DNA of 64,000 bases from Enterovirga rhinocerotis (lineage in GTDB: Bacteria > Pseudomonadota > Alphaproteobacteria > Rhizobiales > Beijerinckiaceae). Below the pieces are notes generated by a model. The model searched no databases. It was not told the origin of the DNA and saw nothing but the letters and a program-made list of their open reading frames with translations. Shown in pieces: positions 47,674 to 57,564 of this stretch; the first letter of the stretch is position 1; each line of letters starts with the position of its first letter. The stretch covers positions 124,001 to 188,000 of the forward strand of contig NZ_SNZR01000013.1 in the NCBI RefSeq assembly GCF_004363955.1, given 5' to 3'. The position numbers were made by a program, and so were the translations under genes.

Positions 47674-48564
47674 ATGGCCGCTCTCGCCCAACACACCCTC
47701 GCCGCCCCCGCTCCGGCCGAGAAGGCCGACGGCTACTGGATCGGGGTCTGGCGCCGTCTCCGGCGCGATCCCGTCGCGATGGTCGCGCTCGCGGTCATCG
47801 TCGCCCTCATCCTGATGGCGATCCTGGCGCCCTATCTCGCGCCGGCCGACCCCCTGCGCGGGCAGAGCCTTCGCCGGCTGCGCCCCATCGGCACGGCGGG
47901 CTTCCCGCTCGGCACCGACGAGCTCGGCCGCGACATGCTCTCGCGCCTGATCTGGGGCGCGCGCCTGTCGCTCTTCATGGGCATCACGCCCGTCATCCTC
48001 GCCTTCTTCGTCGGCTCGGCCATCGGCATCACCGCCGGCTATGCGGGCGGCCGGGTCGGCACCGTGATCATGCGGACGATCGACGTCTTCTACGCCTTTC
48101 CGTCCGTCCTGCTGGCGGTCGCGCTCTCCGGCGCGCTCGGGTCCGGCACCGGCAATGCGCTCGTGTCGCTCACCGTGGTCTTCGTGCCGCAGATCGCGCG
48201 GGTGGCGGAGGCCGTGACGACGCAGGTGCGCCAGCGCGACTACGTCGAGGCCGCACGGGCCTCGGGCGCGGGGCCCGTCACGATCGTGCGGGTGCATGTG
48301 CTCGGAAACGTGCTCGGGCCCATCTTCGTCTACGCGACGAGCCTGATCTCGGTCTCGATGATCCTCGCCTCGGGCCTCTCCTTCCTCGGGCTCGGCGTGC
48401 AGCCCCCGAACCCCGAATGGGGCCTGATGCTGAACACGCTCCGGACCGCGATCTACGTCCAGCCGTGGCTGGCCGCGCTGCCGGGCGTGATGATCTTCTT
48501 CACCTCGATCGCCTTCAACCTCCTGGCCGACGGCCTCCGCAACGCCATGGACGTCAAGCAATGA
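47674..48564 (+). CDS. Peptide-type ABC transporter permease (DppC-like)
   Basis: A 296-residue permease with about six helices. It has the typical N-terminal [20 protein letters not shown], the [20 protein letters not shown] block, and the EAA loop [19 protein letters not shown]. It pairs with the DppB-like protein. Its stop codon overlaps the start of the next ATPase gene (ATGA). Confidence 0.95.
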   Translation: MAALAQHTLAAPAPAEKADGYWIGVWRRLRRDPVAMVALAVIVALILMAILAPYLAPADPLRGQSLRRLRPIGTAGFPLGTDELGRDMLSRLIWGARLSLFMGITPVILAFFVGSAIGITAGYAGGRVGTVIMRTIDVFYAFPSVLLAVALSGALGSGTGNALVSLTVVFVPQIARVAEAVTTQVRQRDYVEAARASGAGPVTIVRVHVLGNVLGPIFVYATSLISVSMILASGLSFLGLGVQPPNPEWGLMLNTLRTAIYVQPWLAALPGVMIFFTSIAFNLLADGLRNAMDVKQ

Positions 48565-49625
48565 TCATCGGCGCTCCCGCACACGACCCCTTCGAACGAG
48601 ACCGGGGAGGGCCGGCGACGCCGCTCCTCACGGTCAAGGGCCTCCTCAAGCATTTCCCGATCCGGGGCGGGGCGCTGGGGCGCGTCCAGGCCCATGTCCG
48701 GGCGGTGGACGGCGTCGATTTCGAGGTGATGAAGGGCGAGACGCTCGGCGTCGTCGGCGAATCCGGCTGCGGCAAGTCGACGACGGCGCGGCTTCTCCTC
48801 AGCCTGATCGACCCGACCGCCGGCGAGGTCTTCTTCGACGGCATGAAGGTCGGCTCGCCCGAACTCAGCCTCAAGGAGTTCCGGCGCCAGACCCAGATGG
48901 TCTTCCAGGACAGCTACTCGTCCCTCAATCCGCGCCTGACGATCGAGGCCTCGATCGCCTTCGCGCCGCAGGTCCACGGCGTGCCGAAGCGCGAGGCCGT
49001 CGCCCGGGCGCGTGATCTCCTCGCCCGCGTCGGCCTCGATCCGGTGCGCTTCGCGGGCCGCTATCCGCACGAGCTGTCGGGCGGCCAGCGCCAGCGCGTC
49101 AACATCGCCCGCGCCCTCGCCCTCCAGCCGCGCCTCGTGCTGCTCGACGAGGCGGTCTCGGCGCTCGACAAGTCCGTCGAGGCCCAGGTGCTGAACCTCC
49201 TCATGGACCTCAAGGACGAGTTCGGGCTGACCTACCTCTTCATCAGCCACGACCTGAACGTCGTGCGCTTCATCTCGGACCGGGTCATGGTGATGTATCT
49301 CGGCCAGGTCGCCGAGATCGGACCCTCGGACGTGGTCTTCGACCGGGCCTGTCATCCCTACACGACGGCGCTGCTCTCCTCGATGCCGTCCATCGATCCG
49401 GACCACCGGACGATGGAGGCCCCGCTCGCGGGCGATCCGCCCAATCCGATCAATCCGCCCTCCGGCTGCCGCTTCCATACGCGCTGCTCATTTGTTGAGC
49501 AGGTGTGCTCAAGCGTTCAGCCGAGGCTCACCGAGGCGGGGCCGCAGCATGAGGCGGCCTGCCTGATGGTCGTGCCGGGATCCGGGCATTCCAAAGCGCC
49601 GGTCGGAACGGGAGTGGCCGCATGA
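48561..49625 (+). CDS. Peptide-type ABC transporter ATPase (DppF/OppF-like)
   Basis: A 354-residue ATPase. It has the Walker [12 protein letters not shown], a Q-loop in [13 protein letters not shown], the signature [15 protein letters not shown], Walker [13 protein letters not shown], and a C-terminal cysteine cluster ([16 protein letters not shown]) typical of the Opp/Dpp class. The ATG at 48561 overlaps the DppC-like stop. It powers import together with the next ATPase. Confidence 0.95.
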   Translation: MIIGAPAHDPFERDRGGPATPLLTVKGLLKHFPIRGGALGRVQAHVRAVDGVDFEVMKGETLGVVGESGCGKSTTARLLLSLIDPTAGEVFFDGMKVGSPELSLKEFRRQTQMVFQDSYSSLNPRLTIEASIAFAPQVHGVPKREAVARARDLLARVGLDPVRFAGRYPHELSGGQRQRVNIARALALQPRLVLLDEAVSALDKSVEAQVLNLLMDLKDEFGLTYLFISHDLNVVRFISDRVMVMYLGQVAEIGPSDVVFDRACHPYTTALLSSMPSIDPDHRTMEAPLAGDPPNPINPPSGCRFHTRCSFVEQVCSSVQPRLTEAGPQHEAACLMVVPGSGHSKAPVGTGVAA

Positions 49626-50617
49626 GCGCCGTCGATATCCGAGACCTTCGCGTCACCTTCGGCGGCGTCGTCCGCGCCGTCGACGGCGTCACCCTGTCGA
49701 TCGAGCGCGGCGAGGTCGTCGCGCTGATCGGCGAATCCGGCTCGGGCAAGAGCGTCACCCTGCGCTCGCTGATGCGCCTGCATCCGCCGCGCGCGACGAA
49801 GATGGAGGGCACGATCGCGGTCGAGGGCCGGGACGTCCTCGCCATGACGCCGCGCGCGCTCGCCGATTATCGCGGGCCGATCGTGTCCATGATCTTCCAG
49901 GAGCCCCTGCTCGCGCTCGACCCGGTCTACACGGTCGGCGAGCAGATCATGGAGATCATCCTGCGGCACGAGAAGGTGTCGCGGAAGGAGGCGCGGGCCA
50001 GGGCGCTCGCCCTGTTCGAGCGCGTGCGCATTCCGAGCCCCGAGCGCCGACTCGACGCCTATCCGCACGAGATGTCGGGCGGCATGCGGCAGAGGGCCAT
50101 GATCGCGCTCGCGCTCGCCTGCCGGCCGAAGGTGCTGCTGGCGGACGAGCCGACGACCGCCCTCGACGCGACGGTCCAGATCCAGATCCTGCTGCTGCTG
50201 CGCGAGCTGCAGCGCGATCTCGGCCTGTCGATCATCTTCGTGACCCACGACCTCGGCGCCGCCGTCGAGGTCGCCGACCGGATCGCCGTCATGTATGCGG
50301 GGCGCATCGTGGAGGAGGGCACGGCCCGCGAGCTGATCCGCAATCCGCGCCACCCCTATACGATCGGGCTCCTCAAGAGCCGCGCGCACGGCGTGATGGA
50401 GAAGGGCACGCGGCTCGACGCCATTCCGGGCGCGCCGCCCGATCTCGCCCGTCTGCCGCCCGGCTGCTCCTTCGCGCCGCGCTGCGCGGCCGCGATCGAG
50501 AGCTGCCAGATCGAGCAGCCGCCCTCCTTCGTCGTCGAAGGCGGCCATCGGGCTCGCTGCTTCCGCTGGAAGGATGCGCCGGCCCAGCTCGGCGCGCAGG
50601 CGCTCGGGGCGGCCTGA
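49622..50617 (+). CDS. Peptide-type ABC transporter ATPase (DppD/OppD-like)
   Basis: A 331-residue ATPase with Walker [15 protein letters not shown], Walker [16 protein letters not shown], signature [15 protein letters not shown], and the Cys-rich tail [18 protein letters not shown]. It overlaps the upstream ATPase gene by 4 bases (ATGA). Last gene of the operon. Confidence 0.95.
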   Translation: MSAVDIRDLRVTFGGVVRAVDGVTLSIERGEVVALIGESGSGKSVTLRSLMRLHPPRATKMEGTIAVEGRDVLAMTPRALADYRGPIVSMIFQEPLLALDPVYTVGEQIMEIILRHEKVSRKEARARALALFERVRIPSPERRLDAYPHEMSGGMRQRAMIALALACRPKVLLADEPTTALDATVQIQILLLLRELQRDLGLSIIFVTHDLGAAVEVADRIAVMYAGRIVEEGTARELIRNPRHPYTIGLLKSRAHGVMEKGTRLDAIPGAPPDLARLPPGCSFAPRCAAAIESCQIEQPPSFVVEGGHRARCFRWKDAPAQLGAQALGAA

Positions 50618-50632
50618 CCGGGGCGTCGGTCG

Positions 50633-51232
50633 TCAGTACACGGCCGGCGTCACCACCCAGATCAGATCCACCGGCTGGTCGCCGATGCACCAGAAGCGGG
50701 CGAACTTCGTCGCGGCGAAGGCGAAGCTGTCTCCGACGCCGATGACGTATTCCTGGCCCTCGACCTCGAGTCCGAGCGTGCCCGAGACGACGACGCCGCA
50801 TTTCGACCCGCTCTCGTTGTTGTAGGGCTGCTCGCCCGACGAGCCTCCGGGCTGCACGACGATCCGCAGCATCTGAATGCCGGGGACGGAATCGGGGGAC
50901 AGCAATTCCTTCGTCATGCCCTTCGGGCCGATGGTCATGACGCGCCGGGCCGAGGCGCGGACCACGACCTCCTCGTGCTCGGCCTCGGGCACGTCGAACA
51001 GCCAGCCGACCGGCATGTCGAGCGCCGCGCAGATGTGCCGGAGCGATTTCAGCGACGGTGTGGTCACGCCGCGCTCGATCTGGCTCAGCAGCCCGATCGA
51101 GATCTCCGCCTTGTCCGCGACCTCCTGCAGCGAGCGCCCCTTGATCGAGCGGCGCAGGCGCAGCTTGCGCCCGATCCCGTCCCCGGAATCGCTGTCCGAA
51201 AGCGGGGCCACGCTCTGTCCCTGACGTGCCAT
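50633..51232 (-). CDS. XRE-type regulator with cupin sensor domain
   Basis: A 199-residue repressor. The N-terminal helix-turn-helix (about 20-75: RSLQEVADKAEISIGLLSQI then ERGVTTPSLKSL) is followed by a cupin domain (about 110-195: GEQPYNNESGSKCGVVVSGT, GVGDSFAFAA). This layout is common in regulators of amino-acid and polyamine catabolism (PuuR-like). It is divergent from hyuA, and the shared gap carries two related half-sites. The start at 51232 (MARQGQSVAPL) is chosen over 51268. It likely controls the hyu operon, or the ABC operon that ends 15 bases away on the opposite strand, or both. Confidence 0.87.
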   Translation of the reverse strand: MARQGQSVAPLSDSDSGDGIGRKLRLRRSIKGRSLQEVADKAEISIGLLSQIERGVTTPSLKSLRHICAALDMPVGWLFDVPEAEHEEVVVRASARRVMTIGPKGMTKELLSPDSVPGIQMLRIVVQPGGSSGEQPYNNESGSKCGVVVSGTLGLEVEGQEYVIGVGDSFAFAATKFARFWCIGDQPVDLIWVVTPAVY

Positions 51233-51276
51233 GCGTCTGGTTCTCCGCGAAGCACGGGAGCGACCCATGCTGCATG

Positions 51277-51349
51277 ATAAGTGAAATTATTGATCCGCGT
51301 TTTCAACCGTGTTGCAATCACCGTCAACATCTGGTCTTATAAATGAAAC
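51277..51349. promoter_or_regulatory. Related half-sites between the XRE-cupin and hyuA genes
   Basis: ATAAGTGAAAT (51277-51287) and ATAAATGAAAC (51339-51349) share the core ATAA[G/A]TGAAA in the same orientation, 62 bp apart, in an AT-richer patch. One lies close to each divergent start. They are candidate binding sites for the XRE-cupin regulator. Confidence 0.45.
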
Positions 51350-51364
51350 ACGTCGGATGGAGCC

Positions 51365-53377
51365 ATGCGGGTCGGAATCGAAGTCGGGGGAACCTTCACG
51401 GACTTGGTCGCGATCGATGGATCGCGCGTCGAAGTGGTGAAAGTTCCGAGCACGCCGGGCAATCCCGAGATCGGCGCCTTCAACTCGCTCGAGGCCGCCG
51501 GGATCGAGGCGGCGAGCGTCTCTGATCTCGTCCACGGCTCGACCGTGGCCACCAACGCGATCCTCGAGCGCAAGGGTGCCAGCGTCGCCTTCGTCACGAC
51601 GCAGGGCTTCCGGGACATTCTGTTCTTCCAGCGCCATGATCGCCGCAACATCTATGATCTGCGCTATAAGAAGCCCGCGCCGCCGCTCCGCCGCAAGGAT
51701 TGTCTCGAGGTTGCCGAGCGCGTCGATTCCCAGGGCAACATCGTGCTGCCGCTCGACGAGCAGGCGATCCGCCGGGATCTGATCCCGGCTCTCGCGGCCG
51801 GTGGGTACCAGGCCGTCGCGGTCTGCCTTCTCTCGGCCTACTCGGCGCCTGCGCACGAGGCGCGGGTGAAGGAGCTCATCAACGCCGCGCTGCCGTCCGT
51901 GCAGGTGGCCTGTTCGCACGAGGTCGCGAGCGAGTTCCGCGAATACGAGCGGGCGACGACGACGGTCCTGTCGGCCTATGTCCAGCCCGTGATCGACGGG
52001 TATCTCGCCCGGTTCGAGGCGACGCTCGCCAAGGCGAATTTCGCCGGCGGCTTCTCGGTCATGCAGTCGAATGGCGGCCGGCTCCCGTCCGTCGCCATGC
52101 GCAAGAATTCGATCACGGCGCTCTTCAGCGGACCTGCAGCCGGCGTCGTCGGCGCGATCCGCCAGGCCGAGCGCTCGGGCCGCAAGGACCTCATCACCTT
52201 CGACATGGGCGGCACGTCGACCGACGTCTGCCTCGTCGTGGACGGCGTCCCGTCCGTCTCCCCCGAGACGGAGGTCGACGGCCTGCCGATCCGCACCCCC
52301 GTCCTCGACATCGTCACGGTCGGCGCCGGCGGCGGCTCGCTCGTCTGGATCGACGACGGCGGCATGCTGCGGGTCGGCCCGCGCAGCTCCGGCGCGACGC
52401 CGGGCCCGGCCTGCTACGGCCGCGGCGGGACCCTGCCCACCGTCACCGATGCCCATGTCGTGCGCGGCACCATCCGGGCGGACGCCTTCCTCGGCGGCAC
52501 GATGACGCTCGACGTCGACAAGGCGCACAAGTCCTTCGAGGAGGTCGCCGGCAAGCTCGGCATCTCGGTGCGCGATGCGGCCGCCGCCGCGATCCGGCTC
52601 GCCGTCGCCAATATCGTGCGCGCCGTCCAGCTCGTCTCGACCGAGCGCGGTCGCGATCCGCGCAGCTACGCCCTCCTGCCGTTCGGCGGGGCGGGGCCGC
52701 TCCTCGCCGCCGAGATCGCCGAAGAGCTCGGCTGCCGCGAGATCGTGGTGCCGCCCAATCCGGGCGTGATCTCGGCCTTCGGTCTCCTCGCCGCCGATTA
52801 CGTGCGTGTCGCGAGCGTGACGCGCCGGACGGCCCTGTCGGACGACGCGCCGACGGTGCTCCGCGAGGAGTTCCAGCGCTTCCGCGAGAAGGCCGAGACC
52901 GAGTTCCGCTCGCTCGGGCTCGACGGCGCGCTCGCCTTCGAACTGACGGCGGAGATGCGCTTCGTCGGCCAGGCCTTCGAGATCCCGGTCGAGATCGATC
53001 CGGCGCGGCTCGCGGGCCTCAAGCCCTCCGACCTCGCCGACGAGTTCAGCGCCGCGCACCGGCGCATCTATTTCCATGGCGGCGAGCCGGGCCGCAAGGT
53101 CGAGATCGTGGGGCTGCGCTTTGCCGTCCGCCGCCGCCTCGACAGCCTGCCCGACTTCCGTGAGCGCGTGTCCCGGCTCGAGCATCCCCCGGAGATCGAG
53201 GTCTGGACGCCGAACGGCGCCGCCGCGACGGCCCTCATCGACGCCGATACCCTGGCGCCGGGCCGGCCGGTCAACGGCGCGGCCATGATCGAGGGCTATT
53301 CGTCGACCCTCTGGGTCCCGCCCGGCTGGTGTGCCGAGCGCGACGAGCCCGGCAACATCATCATGCGGAGGGCCTGA
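51365..53377 (+). CDS. hyuA: Hydantoinase/oxoprolinase family, A subunit
   Basis: A 670-residue ATP-using subunit of the HyuA/5-oxoprolinase/acetone-carboxylase superfamily, which opens cyclic amides. Core blocks are MRVGIEVGGTFTDLVAIDGS, GSTVATNAILERKG, DMGGTSTDVCLVVDG and TVGAGGGSLVWIDDGG, then GPACYGRGG. The phosphate-binding DMGGTSTD is intact. The partner subunit is the next gene (3 bases away). Hydantoin, 5-oxoproline, lactam and N-methylhydantoin substrates are all possible in this family. Confidence 0.93.
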   Translation: MRVGIEVGGTFTDLVAIDGSRVEVVKVPSTPGNPEIGAFNSLEAAGIEAASVSDLVHGSTVATNAILERKGASVAFVTTQGFRDILFFQRHDRRNIYDLRYKKPAPPLRRKDCLEVAERVDSQGNIVLPLDEQAIRRDLIPALAAGGYQAVAVCLLSAYSAPAHEARVKELINAALPSVQVACSHEVASEFREYERATTTVLSAYVQPVIDGYLARFEATLAKANFAGGFSVMQSNGGRLPSVAMRKNSITALFSGPAAGVVGAIRQAERSGRKDLITFDMGGTSTDVCLVVDGVPSVSPETEVDGLPIRTPVLDIVTVGAGGGSLVWIDDGGMLRVGPRSSGATPGPACYGRGGTLPTVTDAHVVRGTIRADAFLGGTMTLDVDKAHKSFEEVAGKLGISVRDAAAAAIRLAVANIVRAVQLVSTERGRDPRSYALLPFGGAGPLLAAEIAEELGCREIVVPPNPGVISAFGLLAADYVRVASVTRRTALSDDAPTVLREEFQRFREKAETEFRSLGLDGALAFELTAEMRFVGQAFEIPVEIDPARLAGLKPSDLADEFSAAHRRIYFHGGEPGRKVEIVGLRFAVRRRLDSLPDFRERVSRLEHPPEIEVWTPNGAAATALIDADTLAPGRPVNGAAMIEGYSSTLWVPPGWCAERDEPGNIIMRRA

Positions 53378-53380
53378 GCG

Positions 53381-55081
53381 ATGGCGCTCGATCCGAAATC
53401 CCTCGATCCCGTCGACTACGCGATCATCAGCCAGTCGCTGATCGCCGCGGCCCGCGAGATGGGCGCGAAGCTGATCCGGTCGGCCTATTCGACCGTCCTG
53501 CGCGAGGCGCGCGATGGTTCGGCCGCCCTGCTCGATGCGAAGGGCAACACCATCGCCCAGGCCGAGCTGATCCCGATGCAGCTCGGCACGATCGGGCACG
53601 TCTTCCAGCCCTGCACGAAGCTCTATCCGAACGAGACGCTCGTTCCGGGCGACTTCTTCGTCATCAACGATCCCTATTCGGGCGGCCAGCACCTGCAGGA
53701 CGTCTTCCTGTTCCACCCGATCTTCTATGACGGCAAGGTGATCGGCTTCTCGGCCTCGGTCGCCCACCACCTGGACGTCTCGGGCGGCGATCCCGGGCTC
53801 AACATCGCGGCGCCGGACGTCTATGCCGAGGGGCTCATCATCCCGCCGCTGAAGTTCAACATGGAGCGGGACTGGCACGGCGGGCCGTTCGAGCGGCTCC
53901 TGCGCGCCAACGTGCGCGTGCCGCACCAGACGATGGGCGATTTCGACGCGCAGATCGCGGCGAACGCGATCGGCGCGCAGCGCGTCGTCGAGCTCGCCGA
54001 CCGCTACGGCGCGGAGAAGATCGCGGCCGTGATGGCCGCTCTGCTCGACTATTCGGAAGCGCGGATGCGGGCGGCGCTCCGCGAGATCCCGGACGGGGTC
54101 TATACGGGCGAGGACGCGGTCGACGACGACGGTCTCTCCGACGAGGCGCTCCCCGTCCGGGCGACGGTGACGATCACGGGCGACCAGGCGACGATCGACT
54201 TCACCGGCACGGCCCCGCAGGTGCGGCGCAACCTGAACGCGCCTTTCGCGGCGACGGTTTCGGCGGCGCTGTCCTGCCTCAAGGCGGCGCTGACCAGCCC
54301 CGACATCCCCTTCAATGCCGGCGCCTTCCGGCCGATCGAGGTGACGGCGCCGAAGGGCAGCATGCTGAACCCGAACCATCCGGCGCCCGTGCGGGCCCGC
54401 ATGGAGGTCTGCTCGCGCGCCTGGAACGCCATCATGAAGGCACTGTCCCAGGCCGTTCCGGACAAGGTCATCGCCTGCGGCTTCGATACGACGACCTCCT
54501 TCGTCCTCTCACATCTCGGCGAGAGCGGCTGGTCGGTCTATCTCGAAATCTATGGCGGCGGCTTCGGGGCGGCGAACGACACCGACGGCTGCGACGGCGT
54601 CGACAATCCGCTCTCGAACTGCTCGAACACGCCGGTCGAGGCGCTCGACCAGGACTTCCCGTTCTTCCGCGTCGTCGAATACGCCCTGCGCACCGATAGC
54701 GGCGGTCGCGGCCGCCAGCGTGGCGGGCTCGGCTTCACGCGCAGCTTCGAGGCCCTGAGGGACGGCGTGCGCGTCGCGCTCTACAGCGACCGCTTCAAGC
54801 TGTCGGCCGACGGTCTGTTCGGTGGCGGCGAGGGCGCGACGGGCTTCTGCGAGGTGCGCCGCGGCGACACGGTGATCAAGCTGAAGTCGAAGGACGCGAT
54901 GGACCTGCAGCGCGGCGACATCGTCACGCTCGGCACCGGCGGCGGCGGCGGCTACGGCGATCCGGCCGAGCGGACCGAAGCCCTGATCGCCGAGAACCTC
55001 GAGGACGGGATCATCTCGCCCGAGGTCGCCCGGACCTGGCGGGATGCCGGGGCGGCCGGACAAGGTCAGGCCGGCCCCTGA
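53381..55081 (+). CDS. hyuB: Hydantoinase/oxoprolinase family, B subunit
   Basis: A 566-residue partner of HyuA. It has the typical opening LDPVDYAIISQSLIAAAREM, the metal-site region FFVINDPYSGGQHLQDVFLF, VAHHLDVSGGDPG, GGFGAANDTDGCDGVDNPLS, and the C-terminal GTGGGGGYGDPAERTE. Together the two subunits form the ATP-dependent (or ATP-independent, in some members) amidohydrolase. Its stop overlaps the start of the DAO oxidase by one base. Confidence 0.93.
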   Translation: MALDPKSLDPVDYAIISQSLIAAAREMGAKLIRSAYSTVLREARDGSAALLDAKGNTIAQAELIPMQLGTIGHVFQPCTKLYPNETLVPGDFFVINDPYSGGQHLQDVFLFHPIFYDGKVIGFSASVAHHLDVSGGDPGLNIAAPDVYAEGLIIPPLKFNMERDWHGGPFERLLRANVRVPHQTMGDFDAQIAANAIGAQRVVELADRYGAEKIAAVMAALLDYSEARMRAALREIPDGVYTGEDAVDDDGLSDEALPVRATVTITGDQATIDFTGTAPQVRRNLNAPFAATVSAALSCLKAALTSPDIPFNAGAFRPIEVTAPKGSMLNPNHPAPVRARMEVCSRAWNAIMKALSQAVPDKVIACGFDTTTSFVLSHLGESGWSVYLEIYGGGFGAANDTDGCDGVDNPLSNCSNTPVEALDQDFPFFRVVEYALRTDSGGRGRQRGGLGFTRSFEALRDGVRVALYSDRFKLSADGLFGGGEGATGFCEVRRGDTVIKLKSKDAMDLQRGDIVTLGTGGGGGYGDPAERTEALIAENLEDGIISPEVARTWRDAGAAGQGQAGP

Positions 55082-56373
55082 TGGGCTCGTCCGCCGACAG
55101 CATCCGGAACGCCCTCTGGCCGGCGACGGCCCGCGAGGCGGCGCCGGTATCCGACGCCTTCGCGCCCGGCCGGAGCGTGGATGTCGCGATCGTCGGCGGC
55201 GGCTTCACCGGCGCCAGCGCCGCGCTCTCCGCGGCATCGCAGGGCGCGAGCGTGGCGCTGATCGAGGCGCGGACGATCGGCTGGGGCGCCTCCGGCCGCA
55301 ATGGCGGGCAGGTCATTCCCGGCCTGAAGCTCGACCCCTCGGAAATGCGCGCCGCTTACGGCGAGGATCGCGGCAGCCGCCTCGTCCAGGCGGTCGGCAA
55401 CGGCGCCGACGACGTCTTCGGCCTGATCGAGACGCTCGGCATCGACTGCGAGCCCCAGCGCTCGGGCTGGATCCAGGCGGCGCATGCCGAGACGGCGCTC
55501 GCGCGCGTCCAGAAGCGCTGCGACGAATGGGCGGGGCTCGGCGCTCCCGCCGAGCGCCTCGACCGTGCGGCCGTCTCTCGCCTCACCGGAACGGACGCCT
55601 ATCTCGGCGGCTGGATCGACCGGCGCGCGGGCACCATCCAGCCCCTCTCGTATGTGCGCGGCCTCGCCAAGGCGGCGCAGCGGCTGGGTGCGACCCTGCA
55701 CGAGGGCACGACGGCGACCGGTCTCGCCCGGAAGGGCAATCGCTGGGAGGTCGCGACCTCGGCCGGGCCGATCTCCGCCGGCCGCGTCATCGTCGGCCAG
55801 GACGGCTATGCGGACGGCCTCGTGCCGGGCCTCGCGAAGTCCCTGATCTGCGTGCAGAGCGCCCTCCTCGCGACGGAGCCGCTGCCGGAGGCGCTGCGGG
55901 CCAGGATCGTGCCCGGGGGGATCTGTTCGTCGGAGACGCGCCGGCTCGCCTTCTACTTCCGGCAATCGGCCGACGGGCGTCTCGTCTTCGGTGGGCGCGG
56001 GGCGGTGGGCGACACCGAGAACCCGGCGTTCTTCTCGGCCCTGACCACGGCCATGCACCGAACCTTCCCGGAGACGAAGGCTCTGGCCATCGCCCATCGC
56101 TGGTCGGGCCAGGTCGCGATGACGCTCGACGGGCTGCCGCATATCCACGAGCCGGAGCCGGGGCTCCATATCGGCATCGGCTATAACGGGCGCGGCATCG
56201 CCATGGCGACCCTGATGGGCCGCTGGCTCGCCGACCGCGCCCTCGTCGGCACGGAGCCGCCGCTTCCGATCACGCCGCTGACGCCGATCCTCTGGCACAG
56301 CCTCAAGGGTCCTGCAGTCCAGCTCGGGATCACCTGGGCCTGGATCCGCGACAGGCTGGGATTTGCAGGATGA
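55081..56373 (+). CDS. FAD-dependent amine/amino-acid oxidase (DAO family)
   Basis: A 430-residue flavoprotein with the FAD motif VAIVGGGFTGASAALSAASQ (residues about 37-56), the block TIGWGASGRNGGQVIPGLKL (typical covalent or near-FAD Ser/Gly region of gamma-glutamylputrescine and related oxidases), and the C-terminal GIGYNGRGIAMATLMGRWLA. It oxidises a secondary or primary amine or amino acid to an imine. Its place inside the hyu operon suggests it acts on the ring-opened product. Substrate unproven. Confidence 0.9.
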   Translation: MGSSADSIRNALWPATAREAAPVSDAFAPGRSVDVAIVGGGFTGASAALSAASQGASVALIEARTIGWGASGRNGGQVIPGLKLDPSEMRAAYGEDRGSRLVQAVGNGADDVFGLIETLGIDCEPQRSGWIQAAHAETALARVQKRCDEWAGLGAPAERLDRAAVSRLTGTDAYLGGWIDRRAGTIQPLSYVRGLAKAAQRLGATLHEGTTATGLARKGNRWEVATSAGPISAGRVIVGQDGYADGLVPGLAKSLICVQSALLATEPLPEALRARIVPGGICSSETRRLAFYFRQSADGRLVFGGRGAVGDTENPAFFSALTTAMHRTFPETKALAIAHRWSGQVAMTLDGLPHIHEPEPGLHIGIGYNGRGIAMATLMGRWLADRALVGTEPPLPITPLTPILWHSLKGPAVQLGITWAWIRDRLGFAG

Positions 56374-57518
56374 CGACCATGAGTACGCTCTTCTCGCCCC
56401 TCGCGCTCCGCCGCGTCACGCTCCCCAATCGCGTCGTCGTCTCGCCGATGCAGCAATACATGGCGGGGGACGATGCCCTGCCGAACGATTTCCATCTCCA
56501 GCATTACGGCCGTCTGGGCCTCGGCGGTGCCGGGCTCGTCTTCACCGAGGCCCTCGCGGTCAGCCCCGAAGGCCGGGTGACGCATCACGATCTCGGCATC
56601 TGGTCGGATGACTACGTCGCCGCGCTCAAGCCCATCGTCGCGGCGATCGCCGCGGGCGGCGCCGTCCCCGCGACGCAGCTCATCCATGCCGGCCGCAAGG
56701 GCAGCGTCGGCCGTCCTTGGGAAGGCTACAACCCGCTCGACGCGGCCTCCGCGGAACGCGGCGAGGCCCCCTGGCAGACGGTGGCGGCGAGCGCCATTCC
56801 CGCCAATCCCGGCTGGCACGTGCCCGAGGCGCTGGACGAGAAGGGCATCGCCCGGCTCATCGCGGCCTATGCCGACGGCGCGCGCCGGGCGGCGGCAGCC
56901 GGGTTCCGCGTGCTCGATATCCACGCGGCCCACGGCTACCTGATCCATTCCTTCCTCTCGCCGATCGGCAACAAGCGCGAGGATGGCTGGGGCGGCGATT
57001 TCGACGGCCGCATCCGCTTCCTGCTCGAGATCACGAAGGCCGTTCGGGCGGCGTGGCCCGCAGACCTGCCGCTCTTCGTGCGCCTGTCCTGCATCGACGA
57101 TCAGCCGGATGGCTGGACGCTCGAGGACTCCGTCGAATTGTCGCGGCGCCTGAAGGCGCTCGGCGTCGACGTCATCGACTGCTCGTCCGGCGGTCTCGGC
57201 GAGCGCACCACGACGAAGCTGATCAGCCGCCCCGAGGGCTATCAGGTGCCCTTCGCCGAGCGCATCCGCGCCGAGGCCAAGGTCCCGACCATGGCGGTCG
57301 GCCTCATCACGACGCCGGCCTTCGCCGAGTCGGTGGTCGCCGAAGGCCGCGCCGATCTCGTCGCGATCGGCCGCGAGGCGCTCATGAACCCGCATTGGCC
57401 CTTGCAGGCGGCCCGCGCTCTCGGCCACGATCAGAACTTCGGCGCCTGGCCTCCCGCCTGGGGCTGGTGGCTCGAGAAGCGCGCCCGTGCGGCCGCCGCC
57501 CGGGCGCCTCAATCATAA
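56370..57518 (+). CDS. Old yellow enzyme family NADH:flavin oxidoreductase (YqjM-type)
   Basis: A 382-residue FMN enzyme that reduces activated C=C bonds or acts on cyclic amines. YqjM-type features are TLPNRVVVSPMQQYM-like LPNRVVVSPMQQYM, QLIHAGRKGSVGRPWEGYNP, the catalytic pair in DIHAAHGYLIHSFLSPIGNK, and REDGWGGDFDGRIRFLLEI. Some family members demethylate N-methyl or betaine compounds. It overlaps the DAO oxidase by 4 bases (ATGA); an internal ATG three codons later is an alternative. Confidence 0.92.
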   Translation: MTTMSTLFSPLALRRVTLPNRVVVSPMQQYMAGDDALPNDFHLQHYGRLGLGGAGLVFTEALAVSPEGRVTHHDLGIWSDDYVAALKPIVAAIAAGGAVPATQLIHAGRKGSVGRPWEGYNPLDAASAERGEAPWQTVAASAIPANPGWHVPEALDEKGIARLIAAYADGARRAAAAGFRVLDIHAAHGYLIHSFLSPIGNKREDGWGGDFDGRIRFLLEITKAVRAAWPADLPLFVRLSCIDDQPDGWTLEDSVELSRRLKALGVDVIDCSSGGLGERTTTKLISRPEGYQVPFAERIRAEAKVPTMAVGLITTPAFAESVVAEGRADLVAIGREALMNPHWPLQAARALGHDQNFGAWPPAWGWWLEKRARAAAARAPQS

Positions 57519-57564
57519 GCCGACAACCGCAACCATAAGCCGAGAACGAAGAGAGGGGTTCGCC

